Both the position numbers and the translations under genes were made by a program. From positions 1-64,000 of the forward strand of contig JADKKF010000013.1 of the NCBI GenBank assembly GCA_016720635.1: a DNA stretch of 64,000 nt. Reading direction: 5' to 3'. Position 1 is the stretch's first letter. Each line of letters opens with the position of its first letter. Source of the DNA: Saprospiraceae bacterium. GTDB lineage: Bacteria > Bacteroidota > Bacteroidia > Chitinophagales > Saprospiraceae. Positions 37,282 to 47,431 of the stretch are shown here, piece by piece. The notes under the pieces were generated by a model, which was not told the DNA's origin, searched no databases, and saw only the letters and a program-made list of their open reading frames with translations.

Positions 37282-37420
37282 CGGCTAACGGTACCTACTC
37301 CAAAGGCGGGATTGCGTGATTTCCAAGCACATTTGTGCAAGCCGAAAGTTCAATTCTCCGAATGAAGTTTAGTGGTAAATATCCCACCCTATATACGTGG
37401 CAGTAAACCGTTACCTGTAA
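37282..37420. repeat. Imperfect palindromic element after lipoprotein gene
   Basis: Begins GGCTAACGGTACC and ends GTAAACCGTTACC; inner parts GGCGGGATT and AATATCCCACC can also pair, giving one long stem of ~139 bases. Such elements follow many lone hypothetical genes in Bacteroidota genomes (my recollection, not checked). The matching end sequence upstream of the gene (36655-36682) makes it look like a gene-plus-element unit. Confidence 0.55.
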
Positions 37421-37557
37421 TTTATAACGAAAATTTTTAATATGTTAGTCAGCAAATATCGTTTCCAAAAGTTAGGTATATAGCTTACCCCTCCCATACC
37501 CAAAATCCCCTCACTTTAAAGTCAAATCCCCCCCCCTCCCTCAGTGCAAAAGATGGT

Positions 37558-37655
37558 AGAGGCAGCGAAGCTGGTCACACCTATCACTAGGTGGGACGGA
37601 ACGCAGTGAACCCTCGCACAGCTTGGTCCTCGCGCAGCGAGGATGCACCCAAACC
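37558..37655 (+). repeat. Structured GC-rich repeat, family 1 copy B
   Basis: Hairpins CACCTA/TAGGTG (37578-37593) and TCCTCGC/GCGAGGA (37627-37643), then 'TGCACCCAAA'. Same framework as 19324-19436, including the preceding C-run (about 37530). It lies after the island and before the convergent SGNH gene. Confidence 0.7.
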
Positions 37656-37673
37656 TATTAACCAGCGATATGC

Positions 37674-39965
37674 TTATTTGTGCTTAGAAAGAACCTTAGA
37701 CTCTCTGAAATTTTTCCCTTCGACCACCAAGCGATACATCCCGTCTGGGAGGTCTTTGCCGATCTCGATAGGATAAATCTTCAGGCCATTGCAAGACCAA
37801 ATAACGGTAGAAAATACCCTTTGTCCGACCATATTGAAGATGCTGACATTCATAGACTCCTCGGTGTCGTGGACGAATGAAAGGTAAAACTGCTTGCTGA
37901 ATGGATTCGGATAAACTGAAAATTGTCTGCGGTCCTCCATGAAATTCAAGGTCCTGATCGGGCTATATTTGCTCTGTGAAACCTGATCTACCATCCTGAT
38001 TCTGTAGTAATTAAGCCCATCTTTGGGTGCTTTATCGATGAATTGGTAAGAATATTTGGATTGAGTATTGATGGCTGCAACGCTTCCGATTTCAAACCAT
38101 TCTGAGCCATTTTGAGACCTTTCGACGATGTAGGAAACCATGTCTTTTTCATTGGCTACTTGCCAAATCAGCAGTGCAGTCTTGTTTTCTTCTCTCACAT
38201 TGAAAGTCAGTAGGTCAAGGGGCAGCAGCGAAGATGTGTACCAAATATCAATGAATGGCGCCCTTGTATTCATCAGCTTGGAAAGCCCACGGTGCGGATA
38301 TGGCGTCACCGCAAGAAGATTTCGCTCATCGAGACTGTTTTTGTCCTTGTCCTTCTCTTTTTTGGCACTAGGCATTTGGTGCAGATTGTCAGAATTGATC
38401 ACAACGATTTGATCAGGATTGTCTTCAGGTGAAAATGCGGAATCGCCGTTGCCATCGAACATATTGATATATTCATTGCCCACATCGGGGTTGGTGAAAG
38501 AAAGCCTAAATTGTGTGGTAGCCGTCTTGGAAATATGTTGCAGATAAGCAGAGTTTATGTCCACCCTCACGGCATAAAAATCTTCATTGCAATTCCCTAT
38601 CGCACATCCCACGTCAGAGGCCGACGCGGATGCATTCCAGTCAGACCCTTGTAAGCCAATACCAGAGCCAAAAAAGCCATTTTTTATATCGACTTTTAGT
38701 CGCTTGTCAGATGCCTCAAAGGGATTGCTTTCTAATCCAAGGAAGGTAGAGGCGGTACTCCTATTGATATAAATGCTCGCACCTGAGATGCTCGCGTCGT
38801 CTGGAAGACTGGATGTGTTGAAAGATAATATCGAAAAATAATCATCCGCCAAAAATGTACCCGCATCGCCCAGTCTTAAACCAGTCTCCACCACAGCATT
38901 GTTGTATGAATTTATATACCCGTCATTGGCATCTTGGCTGAAAAGAGTCATATTGGGGCTCTTTCGGAATCGCGTAAAGAAATAATTGTCTATTTCATTT
39001 TTGATTTTGTACTCATATTCTTCAAAATCTAGGTGTATTGGGTCGTAAAAATTCCTGAAATTCTGTCGAATCGAGGGAAAGTTTGGGTTACCCCCTTCAG
39101 TATAAGGATTCACCGCTAGAGGGTGAGGAACCGTTGGGCTGCTGATAGAGGAAGCATTGGGATCAGTGCCGTAATAGTAGTGCATAAGACCAACCGCATT
39201 GTCAAAATAAACTCGACTTGCGTAGCTATTGACCAAGGCAATTCTATAGTCTTCGATAAGAATCATCATTTGATTGATCTCCTGATCTGTGATCAAATGC
39301 TCTGCTCCATCAACCGAACCATTGCCATTGGTATCGCTCAAATCTACCCTCTTCGGGCAGGCGTAAATCCAACAATCAAAAGCGGTTGTGTTAAAATTTG
39401 GATAATCATAGCTGCTTAGGAGAACTTCTATATCAGGTCTAACTGCCAAGAATGCGTCAATAATCGTTCTTACATTGGTCACCAAAGTATTGAAAAAAGC
39501 AGCTTCGGCGGTAGCACCCATTCCAAGATACCAACCTCCTCCAGACTTTCCAGCGAGGACATCATTTCCCCCAATACTCAACACTACTGTCTTTATAGAT
39601 GGGCTGGCATTTAACTCAGCTATCGCATTGGCGAGGTAAGGATAATTAGCAGTATTAACCCATTGTCGGGCTTCACTCCCTGACACGGAATAGGTAGTTG
39701 TATTAGACGGTGGTTCTCCAAAAACGATATTGGAAGTAGTACCATAAGATTCACTCATCATGGCTTTGTCATCGTGACCGTAGGCATTGAAAAGATTGTT
39801 GTGAGAATCGTCGTCCCACATGTATTGAGCCCAACTATCCCCAGCGATCAAAACGCGTTTGAGGGTTGGACCAGAACTTGTACCGCTACAATTGGCTGGA
39901 TTTTGCCCAAAAATTTGGTTGATTGTTAAAAAAATGGAAATACACAAAATAAAATTCTTGAGCAT
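37674..39965 (-). CDS. T9SS-sorted SGNH/GDSL esterase-like protein
   Basis: 763 residues with a signal peptide ('NFILCISIFLTINQIFGQ'). The SGNH hydrolase domain (~35-330) has the nucleophile block 'RVLIAGDSWAQYM', the block 'VVLSIGGNDVLAG' and the Asp-His block 'DPIHLDFEEY'. A beta-sandwich, a fibronectin-like part ('LTFNVREENKTALLIWQVAN') and a type A sorting domain ('FSVYPNPFSKQFYLSF' and 'MYRLVVEG') follow, so it is exported by type IX secretion and attached to or released from the surface. Probably acts on an ester of a polysaccharide or lipid. Confidence 0.88.
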   Translation of the reverse strand: MLKNFILCISIFLTINQIFGQNPANCSGTSSGPTLKRVLIAGDSWAQYMWDDDSHNNLFNAYGHDDKAMMSESYGTTSNIVFGEPPSNTTTYSVSGSEARQWVNTANYPYLANAIAELNASPSIKTVVLSIGGNDVLAGKSGGGWYLGMGATAEAAFFNTLVTNVRTIIDAFLAVRPDIEVLLSSYDYPNFNTTAFDCWIYACPKRVDLSDTNGNGSVDGAEHLITDQEINQMMILIEDYRIALVNSYASRVYFDNAVGLMHYYYGTDPNASSISSPTVPHPLAVNPYTEGGNPNFPSIRQNFRNFYDPIHLDFEEYEYKIKNEIDNYFFTRFRKSPNMTLFSQDANDGYINSYNNAVVETGLRLGDAGTFLADDYFSILSFNTSSLPDDASISGASIYINRSTASTFLGLESNPFEASDKRLKVDIKNGFFGSGIGLQGSDWNASASASDVGCAIGNCNEDFYAVRVDINSAYLQHISKTATTQFRLSFTNPDVGNEYINMFDGNGDSAFSPEDNPDQIVVINSDNLHQMPSAKKEKDKDKNSLDERNLLAVTPYPHRGLSKLMNTRAPFIDIWYTSSLLPLDLLTFNVREENKTALLIWQVANEKDMVSYIVERSQNGSEWFEIGSVAAINTQSKYSYQFIDKAPKDGLNYYRIRMVDQVSQSKYSPIRTLNFMEDRRQFSVYPNPFSKQFYLSFVHDTEESMNVSIFNMVGQRVFSTVIWSCNGLKIYPIEIGKDLPDGMYRLVVEGKNFRESKVLSKHK

Positions 39966-40205
39966 AGCAAAATATGATTGAAGTTTTACGAAAAAATTAT
40001 CCTAAATTCTTTGGTAAAAATACAAAGATTTTCCAATATCTACCTAATTTAAATAGGATATTTTCTGATTAATTAAAATAAAGTGTGGTACATGAATTAG
40101 AATCAAATACATGAGCCTGATGATTCGGCCATAGCCATATTATAAAAAAAGTTAAATTGAATTGAGAGATTCCACTTATCTTTATGCTTCAATAAAATGA
40201 TCTAA

Positions 40206-41084
40206 ATGGCACAGGGTAGAATCAAAATCCTAAAACCGAAGCCAAATTATACTTTGTCTGTAGTAAGCGTAGCCTTGGTGTTATTCCTTATAGGGCTATT
40301 TGCCGTCATTATGACCCATTCGCAAAGTATGGTTGCCTATTTTAAGGAACAAATTAATGTAATCATTGAGATAAAAGATAGCACCAATTTGGCTGATATC
40401 AAGACACTCGAGAGTTTCGTGGATAACCACGCGATGGTCAAACAATCCTCCATCAAATTCATATCAAAGCAGGAAGCTTCCGAATCGATGAAAAAGGAAT
40501 TTGGCGAAAATTATCTATTGAGAGATATGCCGAATCCATTGTTCGATGCCATAACATTCAACGTCAAAAGCAATCACTTGAACAACGACGATTTGGCTCT
40601 CCTAAAGTCTGAATTAATGGAAAATTACCTCTATGTGAATGATGTTTATTTTCAAGAAACGCTCATAGACTTGGTGGTTAAAAATATCGAAAAAGCGAGT
40701 TTTATCATGTTGGTCATCGCATTATTGTTCGTTATCGTAGCCATTACATTAATCCACAATACGGTTAAACTAGCCCTATATTCCAATAGGATATTGATAA
40801 AAAACATGGAGCTCGTCGGAGCATCTTGGGGCTTTATCATCAAGCCATACTTGCTCAAGGCGATTTGGCAAGGATTTCTAGCAGGGTTGATTGCCATTTT
40901 TTTGATCAGTATATTTTGTGCGATAGTTTGGATCCAAATCCCAGAAGTTAAGTATATCGTCAATCATACCATTTTATTTTTTATAGCCCTGGGCTTGGTT
41001 GTCATGGGGATCGCCATTATGTTCGTGTCCACGTATCGCGTGATCTACAAGTATTTGAGGATGAGAACTGGCGATTTGCTTTGA
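40206..41084 (+). CDS. ftsX: Cell division protein FtsX
   Basis: 292 residues with four membrane segments (near 18-40, 170-192, 215-240 and 260-280) and an extracytoplasmic loop between the first two, the layout of FtsX. It works with FtsE to activate wall hydrolases at division. Position upstream of DUF3098, uppP and truB is conserved in Bacteroidota. FtsE is not in the window. A TATCTTTA box at 40177-40184 may be the -7 element. Confidence 0.88.
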   Translation: MAQGRIKILKPKPNYTLSVVSVALVLFLIGLFAVIMTHSQSMVAYFKEQINVIIEIKDSTNLADIKTLESFVDNHAMVKQSSIKFISKQEASESMKKEFGENYLLRDMPNPLFDAITFNVKSNHLNNDDLALLKSELMENYLYVNDVYFQETLIDLVVKNIEKASFIMLVIALLFVIVAITLIHNTVKLALYSNRILIKNMELVGASWGFIIKPYLLKAIWQGFLAGLIAIFLISIFCAIVWIQIPEVKYIVNHTILFFIALGLVVMGIAIMFVSTYRVIYKYLRMRTGDLL

Positions 41085-41127
41085 TGAATGCTTATGCATA
41101 AAATACATATAATTTATATTAAAAACC

Positions 41128-41135
41128 TATCTTTG
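41128..41135 (+). promoter_or_regulatory. Putative -7 box before DUF3098 gene
   Basis: TATCTTTG matches TAnnTTTG, 23 bases before the ATG at 41158. I see no good -33 TTTG at the right distance. Confidence 0.45.
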
Positions 41136-41157
41136 TACTTCTAATTGGATAAATAAC

Positions 41158-41466
41158 ATGGCAAAAAGACAAGAATTACCAAAATACAATCCCGCTGCGG
41201 CTAAAACTCAAACCAGCAAAACTGGAAGTTTTTTTTCTGGACTTAAACAGGTGGGACCTTTACAATATTCTAAAAGGCACTTTCAATTGATGCTAGGTGG
41301 TGTGGTGCTTATATTGATTGGATTCTTATTGATGTCTGGTGGATCTATGAAAGACCCAAACGTATGGGACGAATCTGTCATCTATAGCCCGACAAGAATT
41401 ACCCTAGCTCCCATCGTGATTTTGGCGGGTATTGTATTGAATATCTACGCCGTTTTTAAGAGATAA
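41158..41466 (+). CDS. DUF3098 membrane protein
   Basis: 102 residues. A polar N-terminus is followed by two membrane helices ('FQLMLGGVVLILIGFLLMSG' and 'ITLAPIVILAGIVLNIYAVF') separated by 'KDPNVWDESVIYSPTR', the signature of DUF3098. Role unknown; it always sits near ftsX and uppP in Bacteroidota. The uppP start follows 3 bases after its stop. Confidence 0.9.
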   Translation: MAKRQELPKYNPAAAKTQTSKTGSFFSGLKQVGPLQYSKRHFQLMLGGVVLILIGFLLMSGGSMKDPNVWDESVIYSPTRITLAPIVILAGIVLNIYAVFKR

Positions 41467-41469
41467 GAA

Positions 41470-42266
41470 GTGACATATTTACACGCAATTATTATCGCCA
41501 TCGTAGAAGGCATCACTGAGTTTTTGCCTATTTCTTCAACGGCACACATGATACTTACCGCTACCCTACTAGGTATTCCACAAAGTTCTTTCGTGAAGCT
41601 CTTCGAAATTTGCATTCAATTTGGAGCCATACTAGCCGTGATATATCTATATCATAGGCGGTTTTTATCATTGAATATCAAATTTTTATTGAAACTTTTA
41701 TATGCCGTCATTCCAGCTTTAATTTTTGGATATTTTTTCAACGACCACATAGAAAGCATTATGGAAAAGCCATCCATTATCTTATTGATATTAGGCGGTG
41801 GTGGGATTTTGTTTCTTTTTATTGAAAATATTTACCAAAGCCCAGCATTACAAATGTTGATGAATTGAGCAATAAACAGGCTATTTTCATAGGAATTTCA
41901 CAGGTAATATCCATAATACTCCCAGGTTTTTCTAGAAGTGCGGCAACGATATTGGGTGGAATGTTTCAAGGGTGTGATCGGAAAACTGCTGCCGAATTTT
42001 CATTCTTCCTAGCTGTTCCCACGATGTTTGCTGCATCAGCCAAATCGGGCTTAGATTATTACCAAGAATTCGGATTGCAAGATATAAAAGCCCAATTACC
42101 TTTATTGCTATTAGGAAATGTCGTTGCATTTCTAGTGGCCATTGTAGCGATCAAATGGCTCGTAAAAATGCTAGAGACAAACGGATTAAAGCCATTTGGA
42201 TATTATAGAATCGGATTGGCTTGTTTGCTTTTCTTGATGGCCTTTTGTGGTCTTATAAGCTTATAA
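41470..42266 (+). pseudogene. uppP: Undecaprenyl-diphosphatase with one frameshift
   Basis: GTG start. The first frame carries 'EGITEFLPISSTAHMIL' (active-site motif 1) and stops at 41868; the second carries 'PGFSRSAATILGGMFQGCDR' (motif 2 with the catalytic Arg) to 42266. A one-base shift near 41840-41850 joins them as 'PSITNVDELSNKQAIFIGIS'. The summed length (~265) is normal. The enzyme recycles the lipid carrier for peptidoglycan and O-antigen synthesis. Loss would be costly, so a sequencing error is the simplest explanation. Confidence 0.85.
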
Positions 42267-42280
42267 AATTTAATACTAAA

Positions 42281-43003
42281 ATGAATATTGTAGATCCTCA
42301 AAACTTTGTGGATGGAGCTGTTCTGCTCTTTGACAAACCATACGGATGGACATCTTTCGATGTGGTGAATAAAGTAAAATGGAAGCTCAAATATCATTTT
42401 AAGTTGAAAATAAAAATTGGCCATGCGGGTACTTTAGACCCTTTAGCGACTGGACTTGTGATTGTATGTACGGGCAAAATGACCAAAACAATAGACCAAA
42501 TCCAGGCCTTGACAAAAACATATGATGGAAGCCTGATGCTCGGGGCAACGACTCCTTCATTCGATTTGGAAACTGAAATAAATAATACTTTTCCAACAGA
42601 TCACATTGATGAATCTGCAATTGCGCACGTCCAGGAAAAATTTATTGGAACGATTGAGCAAACTCCGCCGATATATTCAGCCATAAAAAAGGATGGTAAG
42701 AGGCTTTACGACTTTGCCAGACAAGGAAAAAGTGTAGAAATTAAATCGCGCCCTATAACTATTTACGATTTGCAGCTTGACACAGCGAACTTTCCAGAAG
42801 TTCAATTCAAAGTCGTATGCAGCAAGGGAACTTATATTCGCACTTTAGTAGATGATATAGGAAAAGCTCTGGATTCAGGAGCCTATCTAAAATCTTTGCG
42901 CAGAACTCAAATCGGAGACTACAATTTAGCTGACGCCATCAGCATCGATGATTTTGAAAAGAAAATTGAAGCAATCAGTCAAATCACTCTGCCAGATTTA
43001 TAG
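42281..43003 (+). CDS. truB: tRNA pseudouridine-55 synthase
   Basis: 240 residues from the ATG at 42281 (an upstream opening overlaps uppP and is rejected). 'GAVLLFDKPYGWTSFDVVNK', the catalytic Asp motif 'KIGHAGTLDPLATGLVIVCT' and 'CSKGTYIRTLVDDIGKAL' are diagnostic. It makes pseudouridine 55 in the T loop of tRNAs. Last gene of the ftsX operon, 15 bases after uppP. Confidence 0.95.
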   Translation: MNIVDPQNFVDGAVLLFDKPYGWTSFDVVNKVKWKLKYHFKLKIKIGHAGTLDPLATGLVIVCTGKMTKTIDQIQALTKTYDGSLMLGATTPSFDLETEINNTFPTDHIDESAIAHVQEKFIGTIEQTPPIYSAIKKDGKRLYDFARQGKSVEIKSRPITIYDLQLDTANFPEVQFKVVCSKGTYIRTLVDDIGKALDSGAYLKSLRRTQIGDYNLADAISIDDFEKKIEAISQITLPDL

Positions 43004-43045
43004 TATTGGCATAACTTTTCAGCTGTGCAATGCTTTACCTTAAAC

Positions 43046-45872
43046 CTATCGAATCAGAGTAATATCCTTTTTGATGGTATTTTGATTGCCTTCGTAATCC
43101 GTATATTCCAATCTTAAAATGTAAACTTCAACAGGGGCTTCTTGACCACTAATTTTACCATCCCAGCTAAAAACACCAGCTTCCCCACTGTCGAAGACAA
43201 TTTGTCCCCAGCGATTATAAATCTTCATGTTGTTGATTTCTGCATCATTTATTTTTACAGCATAAACATCATTTTTTTGGTCGCCGTTAGGTGAAAATGC
43301 ATTCGGAATCTCTGGTGGAACTGGTTTTGTATAACAGACTATTATAGAAGCTTCTAGTGGGCAACCATTCAAGCTGGTTCCTTTTGCGGTCACCACTGCT
43401 TCCGATTGTTTTCTTTTCCAAGCTGGAACACGCGCACTTAGCCCACTCACATTGGGGATTACCACGCCATCCACAGACCAAATTACAGGAGCTCCTGGCA
43501 GTAGTACCTGACCGACTGCAACACCGATGACAGCATCTACATCATTTGGACCCACACATTCCTGTGGAAGTATTTTGACTAAACTTAATGTTTCGTTTGC
43601 AGCTGAAACTCTGACCGTGGTTTCGCCATCACAACCCTGAGGGTTTTTACCTTTGATCGTAACTGTTGCGGGATTAGTCCCATTCAATGTTAAAACCGAA
43701 TTTTTAGTATTTGTATTGCTCAAAGAACCAGAACTTGTGGCCCATTCGAGCATAGAAGAATTGTCAAGAACGCTAATATTAAAAGATCCATTGGGACATG
43801 TAATGGCATCGACAGAATTGACTGAAATATCATATTTTGGCGTGAACGTAACAGGTACTATGCCATCACCAGGACAACCCTGAGCATCTTCTGCTGCTGC
43901 ATATACTTCAAAATTGGTCCTTCCAGTTGTGGTCACTGTGGTGCTCACTCCTGTATTGGGACTGAGTGAGGCTCCATTGCCATTGATAGCCCAACGTATA
44001 TTACTCATCCCAGGCGGTGAAACAGCTTGAATTGGAAATGATCCATCTGAGCATAATTCCTTTTTGGGATATAGAAAAAGCAATTCTGAATTTTGCTTTA
44101 GGTTTTACCGAAAAACCACCTTCGCCTGGACATCCTAGGGCATCTTTGGCCTTCACATACACGTTAAAATCTAAGTCGGCATCAGAGGCAGTTACTGTAG
44201 TACGAGTTTGATCTGAGGGATTTAATGATCCACCATTGGATGTTCCCCATGTTATGTTATTTAATGGGCTAGGGCTTAATATCGACGCATCAAACGAAGC
44301 AGCTTTACATAGTAATGTATCATCTTGATCTAGTCTAATTACAAACGGCGGCTTAACCGTGACCGGAATGGTTACCTGACCAGGGCATCCTTGGTCTTTT
44401 GCTTTGACAAAAATAGCAAAACTTGCGGTTCCTGCGGTTACTTTAACGGTCACCTGATCGTTGGGGTTAACTGTTCCGTCTCCAGAAGCTGTCCATTCTA
44501 TTTCCGATAAATTAGGATTTTGCAATGTGATATTGAACATTGCTCCTTGACATACAGCTGTATCCTTGAGGCTTGGATTTAGATTAGGTATGATTACATT
44601 GAGGTAAATAGAATCGAAAGATTCACAACCGTGATTAATATTCTTACGGATATACCATCTTGGCGCTGTTGTGACGACGACTAAGTTTCCAAATTCTTCT
44701 TCCCTCAAAAACGAAACGTCTTTATCCAACCATTCAAATTTCATATCGGGATACGCAGCCCAATTGATAGAATTGCTCACCAAGGCTACGATTTCACCTG
44801 GACAATATTTTGACTTGGCCAAATGTGCAGACAATCCAAATTCTTGTATGCTATCTACCCTAACAAATATTGAATCCACAACAGTACAACCAAGTGCAGT
44901 ATATGTCGCATAATACCAAGAATTGGACTTAGGAGTTACTCGTGGTGTTCTAATTGTAGAATCCGACAAGGTCCCATTCTGAGGAAACCACGCTACAACA
45001 CCCATTGTACCAGTTGTATTGGCTGACAATTGTGCAAAGCCTGGAGGATTGCAAATCTCTAAAGTATCTCTTCCGGCAATCTGAACGTTTACATTTTTAA
45101 CGCGAATTTGCAAAGAAGTCGTTATCGGACAAGTTCCATCTGCTGCGGTAACCGTCACCGTATAAGTAGTAGTTACTTTAGGATTGAAAATTGGATTGGG
45201 AATATTTGCCACATTGATCCCCAATATTGGGCTCCAAGAATACTTTATATTAGGATTGCTAACCGTCGTAGAAAGTGTGATTCGATCACCTGGGCAAATT
45301 AAGGTATCCCTACTTATAAGATTTGGTAGCGGTATATTTCTATACAAAACGCTTACAGAGTCATAACGCGTGCATCCCTGAAACGTATAACTGACCAATA
45401 CTTTCGAATCAGCACCGAACAAAAAAGATTGATTTCTGTTGGTGGTGTTGGTTCCGATCCCTGGAGTCACCCAATTATAAACACCGCCAATCGGAAGCGC
45501 ATTCACAGAAAGCTTTAAGGTATCAGAATATTTACAAAGGTATATTGGATTGGATGCTGGGACAATATCGACAATCGAATACGTTGACAAAACGTAAACA
45601 GAGTCTTTTGAAAGGCTAATGCCTGAGCCAGAACTCGCATATATCCAAGAAGACACCGATGGAGCAGAAATAAGCGTCGAGCCATAGCCAATCACCAAAT
45701 TATTGGCAGTCCAAGTGATATTATTGGCACCGCTAGCGGTTAGTGTGATTTGGGCTCCTGAACAAATTTTTAATGTATCCGAAGGATAATCAATTTGGAC
45801 AGATTGTGCAAAGCCAGTAAAACTGAACAAACTGCATATTATTAGAACTAGAACAAATCTTAATTTTTTCAT
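43046..45872 (-). pseudogene. Large gliding-type sorted surface protein, one frameshift
   Basis: Signal peptide 'FVLVLIICSLFSFTGFAQ' at 45872. The protein is built of repeated Ig/PKD-like modules of ~80-90 residues ('ITLTASGANNITWTANN', 'GCPGQVTIPVTVKPPF', 'GCPGEGGFSVKP'). The frame ends at 44001; removing one base from the A5 run at 44075-44079 continues it as 'FLYPKKELCSDGSFPIQA' to 43046. The end ('IPNAFSPNGDQKNDVYAV', 'MKIYNRWGQIVFDSGE', 'GNQNTIKKDITLIR') is the type B, gliding-associated sorting domain. ~942 residues when joined; likely an adhesin at the cell surface. Confidence 0.85.
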
Positions 45873-46125
45873 TAAAAATATTTTTATTAATGCCCTCGAT
45901 ATTTCAGGTGAAAATTTTGCAAATAAATTTTATTTGGGCCAATTATACTTTAAAATTAACTCAAGCAAAGGTATCAAGAATTTTTATAAAATCAAATACG
46001 ATATATATTGATATTTAAAAAAAATAACCATTAATACTAGTTGGAGCAAAAGCATAGAAAATATTACAACTTCTGGCAATATTTAGCCCAAAAATCAAAC
46101 AATTGAAGCAAATATTTCTAATTAT

Positions 46126-46160
46126 TTTGTAAAATAAATTAATTAAACCTTCTATATTTG
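46126..46160 (+). promoter_or_regulatory. Promoter of the ATP-grasp/amidotransferase pair
   Basis: TTTG at 46126-46129, 23-base spacer, TATATTTG at 46153-46160, within the 395-base gap 45873-46267. The gap otherwise shows only AT-rich sequence; the ~100-base leader before the ATG is C-poor and holds no clear riboswitch. Confidence 0.6.
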
Positions 46161-46267
46161 CGGCTGTTTACGAATTTCTATACCATTTAGCATGTAGAAT
46201 TCGTTATATTAATACCCGAGCGGTACTTCATTTATTTTATTCCTTTTTTATCTAATAATTTTTAATC

Positions 46268-47398
46268 ATGAAAAAAATCGGTATTTTATTTGGACAAGAA
46301 AATACTTTTCCTGTAGCATTTGTAGATAGGATTAATGAGAAAAAGCCAAAAGGGATCTTGGCTGAACCTGTAAAAGTTGATAAAGTAATGCAGGCAGAGC
46401 CTTTGGATTATGCAGTTATAGTAGATAGAATCTCTCAAGATGTACCTTTTTATAGAGGAATGCTTAAGAATGCGGCTATCTGTGGCACTGCGGTGATTAA
46501 CAATCCATTTTGGTGGAGTGCCGATGAAAAATTCTTCAACAATTGCCTAGCCGTAAAATTGGGGATTCCAGTACCAAAAACCGTATTGCTACCGTCTCAT
46601 AAAATGCCAGATGACACCAATGGCAATTCTTTCAGAAACCTATCCTATCCATTGGATTGGGAAAATATATTCAAATATGTAGGATTCCCTGCGTATATGA
46701 AGCCCTTTGCAGGTGGTGGATGGAAAAGTGTATATAGACTTGAGGATGCTGGTGAGTTCTTCGTAAAACATGCCGAAACCAATCAATTGGTGATGATGCT
46801 TCAAGAAGAAATATTGTTCGACGATTATTATAGATGCTACTGTATTGGTGGCAAATACGTCCGTTTGATGCAGTACGAGCCAAGGAATCCACATCATCTG
46901 AGATATGTAGCCAATAGACCTCCAGCAAGTAAAGCGTTATTGGATAAAATCGAAAAATGGGTTCTTGCTTTGAATCATGGCCTTGGATATGATTTCAACA
47001 CGGTTGAGTTTGCCGTAAGAGATGGTGTTCCATATGCGATAGATTTTTGCAATCCAGCTCCAGATGCTGAATTGACAAGCGTCGGGCAAGAGAATTTTGA
47101 TTGGGTAGTGGAGAATTCAGCCAATTATGCCATCGAGCGCGCTCAAGCGCATAAAGCGGGTCAAGATAACCTAACTTGGGGTACATTCATACGCTCTGCT
47201 GTCAATGGCCAACCGTTGGTGGGTGTACAACCTGCAAAGCCTGTTACTGCAGCTGTTAAAGCGGCTCCAGCTACTAAGGCAAAAACAGCAACACCAGCCA
47301 AAGTAAAGCCTGAAGTAAAAAAAGCTCCTGAGGCTAAAAAAACAGTGACGAAATCTGAAAAGAAAGAAGTTACGACTACGAAGGCTAAGAAAAAATAG
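46268..47398 (+). CDS. ATP-grasp family protein with Lys/Ala-rich tail
   Basis: 376 residues. The core (~1-315) reads as an ATP-grasp ligase: 'IPVPKTVLLPSHK', 'FPAYMKPFAGGGWKSVYRL' (nucleotide-binding loop), 'MMLQEEILFDDYYRCYCIGG' and the metal-binding end 'FNTVEFAVRDGVPYAIDFCN'. Such enzymes join a carboxylate to an amine or thiol through an acyl-phosphate. The last ~60 residues ('AAVKAAPATKAKTATPAKVK', ending KKK) are a disordered, histone-H1-like basic tail, unusual for a ligase. The class I amidotransferase gene lies 33 bases downstream. Substrate unknown. Confidence 0.8.
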   Translation: MKKIGILFGQENTFPVAFVDRINEKKPKGILAEPVKVDKVMQAEPLDYAVIVDRISQDVPFYRGMLKNAAICGTAVINNPFWWSADEKFFNNCLAVKLGIPVPKTVLLPSHKMPDDTNGNSFRNLSYPLDWENIFKYVGFPAYMKPFAGGGWKSVYRLEDAGEFFVKHAETNQLVMMLQEEILFDDYYRCYCIGGKYVRLMQYEPRNPHHLRYVANRPPASKALLDKIEKWVLALNHGLGYDFNTVEFAVRDGVPYAIDFCNPAPDAELTSVGQENFDWVVENSANYAIERAQAHKAGQDNLTWGTFIRSAVNGQPLVGVQPAKPVTAAVKAAPATKAKTATPAKVKPEVKKAPEAKKTVTKSEKKEVTTTKAKKK

Positions 47399-47431
47399 GT
47401 TTAATCATTTTTAAGAAAAAATACAAAGATT

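Noticed and set aside
33311..37673. True integron with attC sites
   Set aside because: The boundary repeats lack the RYYYAAC / GTTRRRY pair in proper form and no integrase gene is present, so only 'cassette-like' is claimed.
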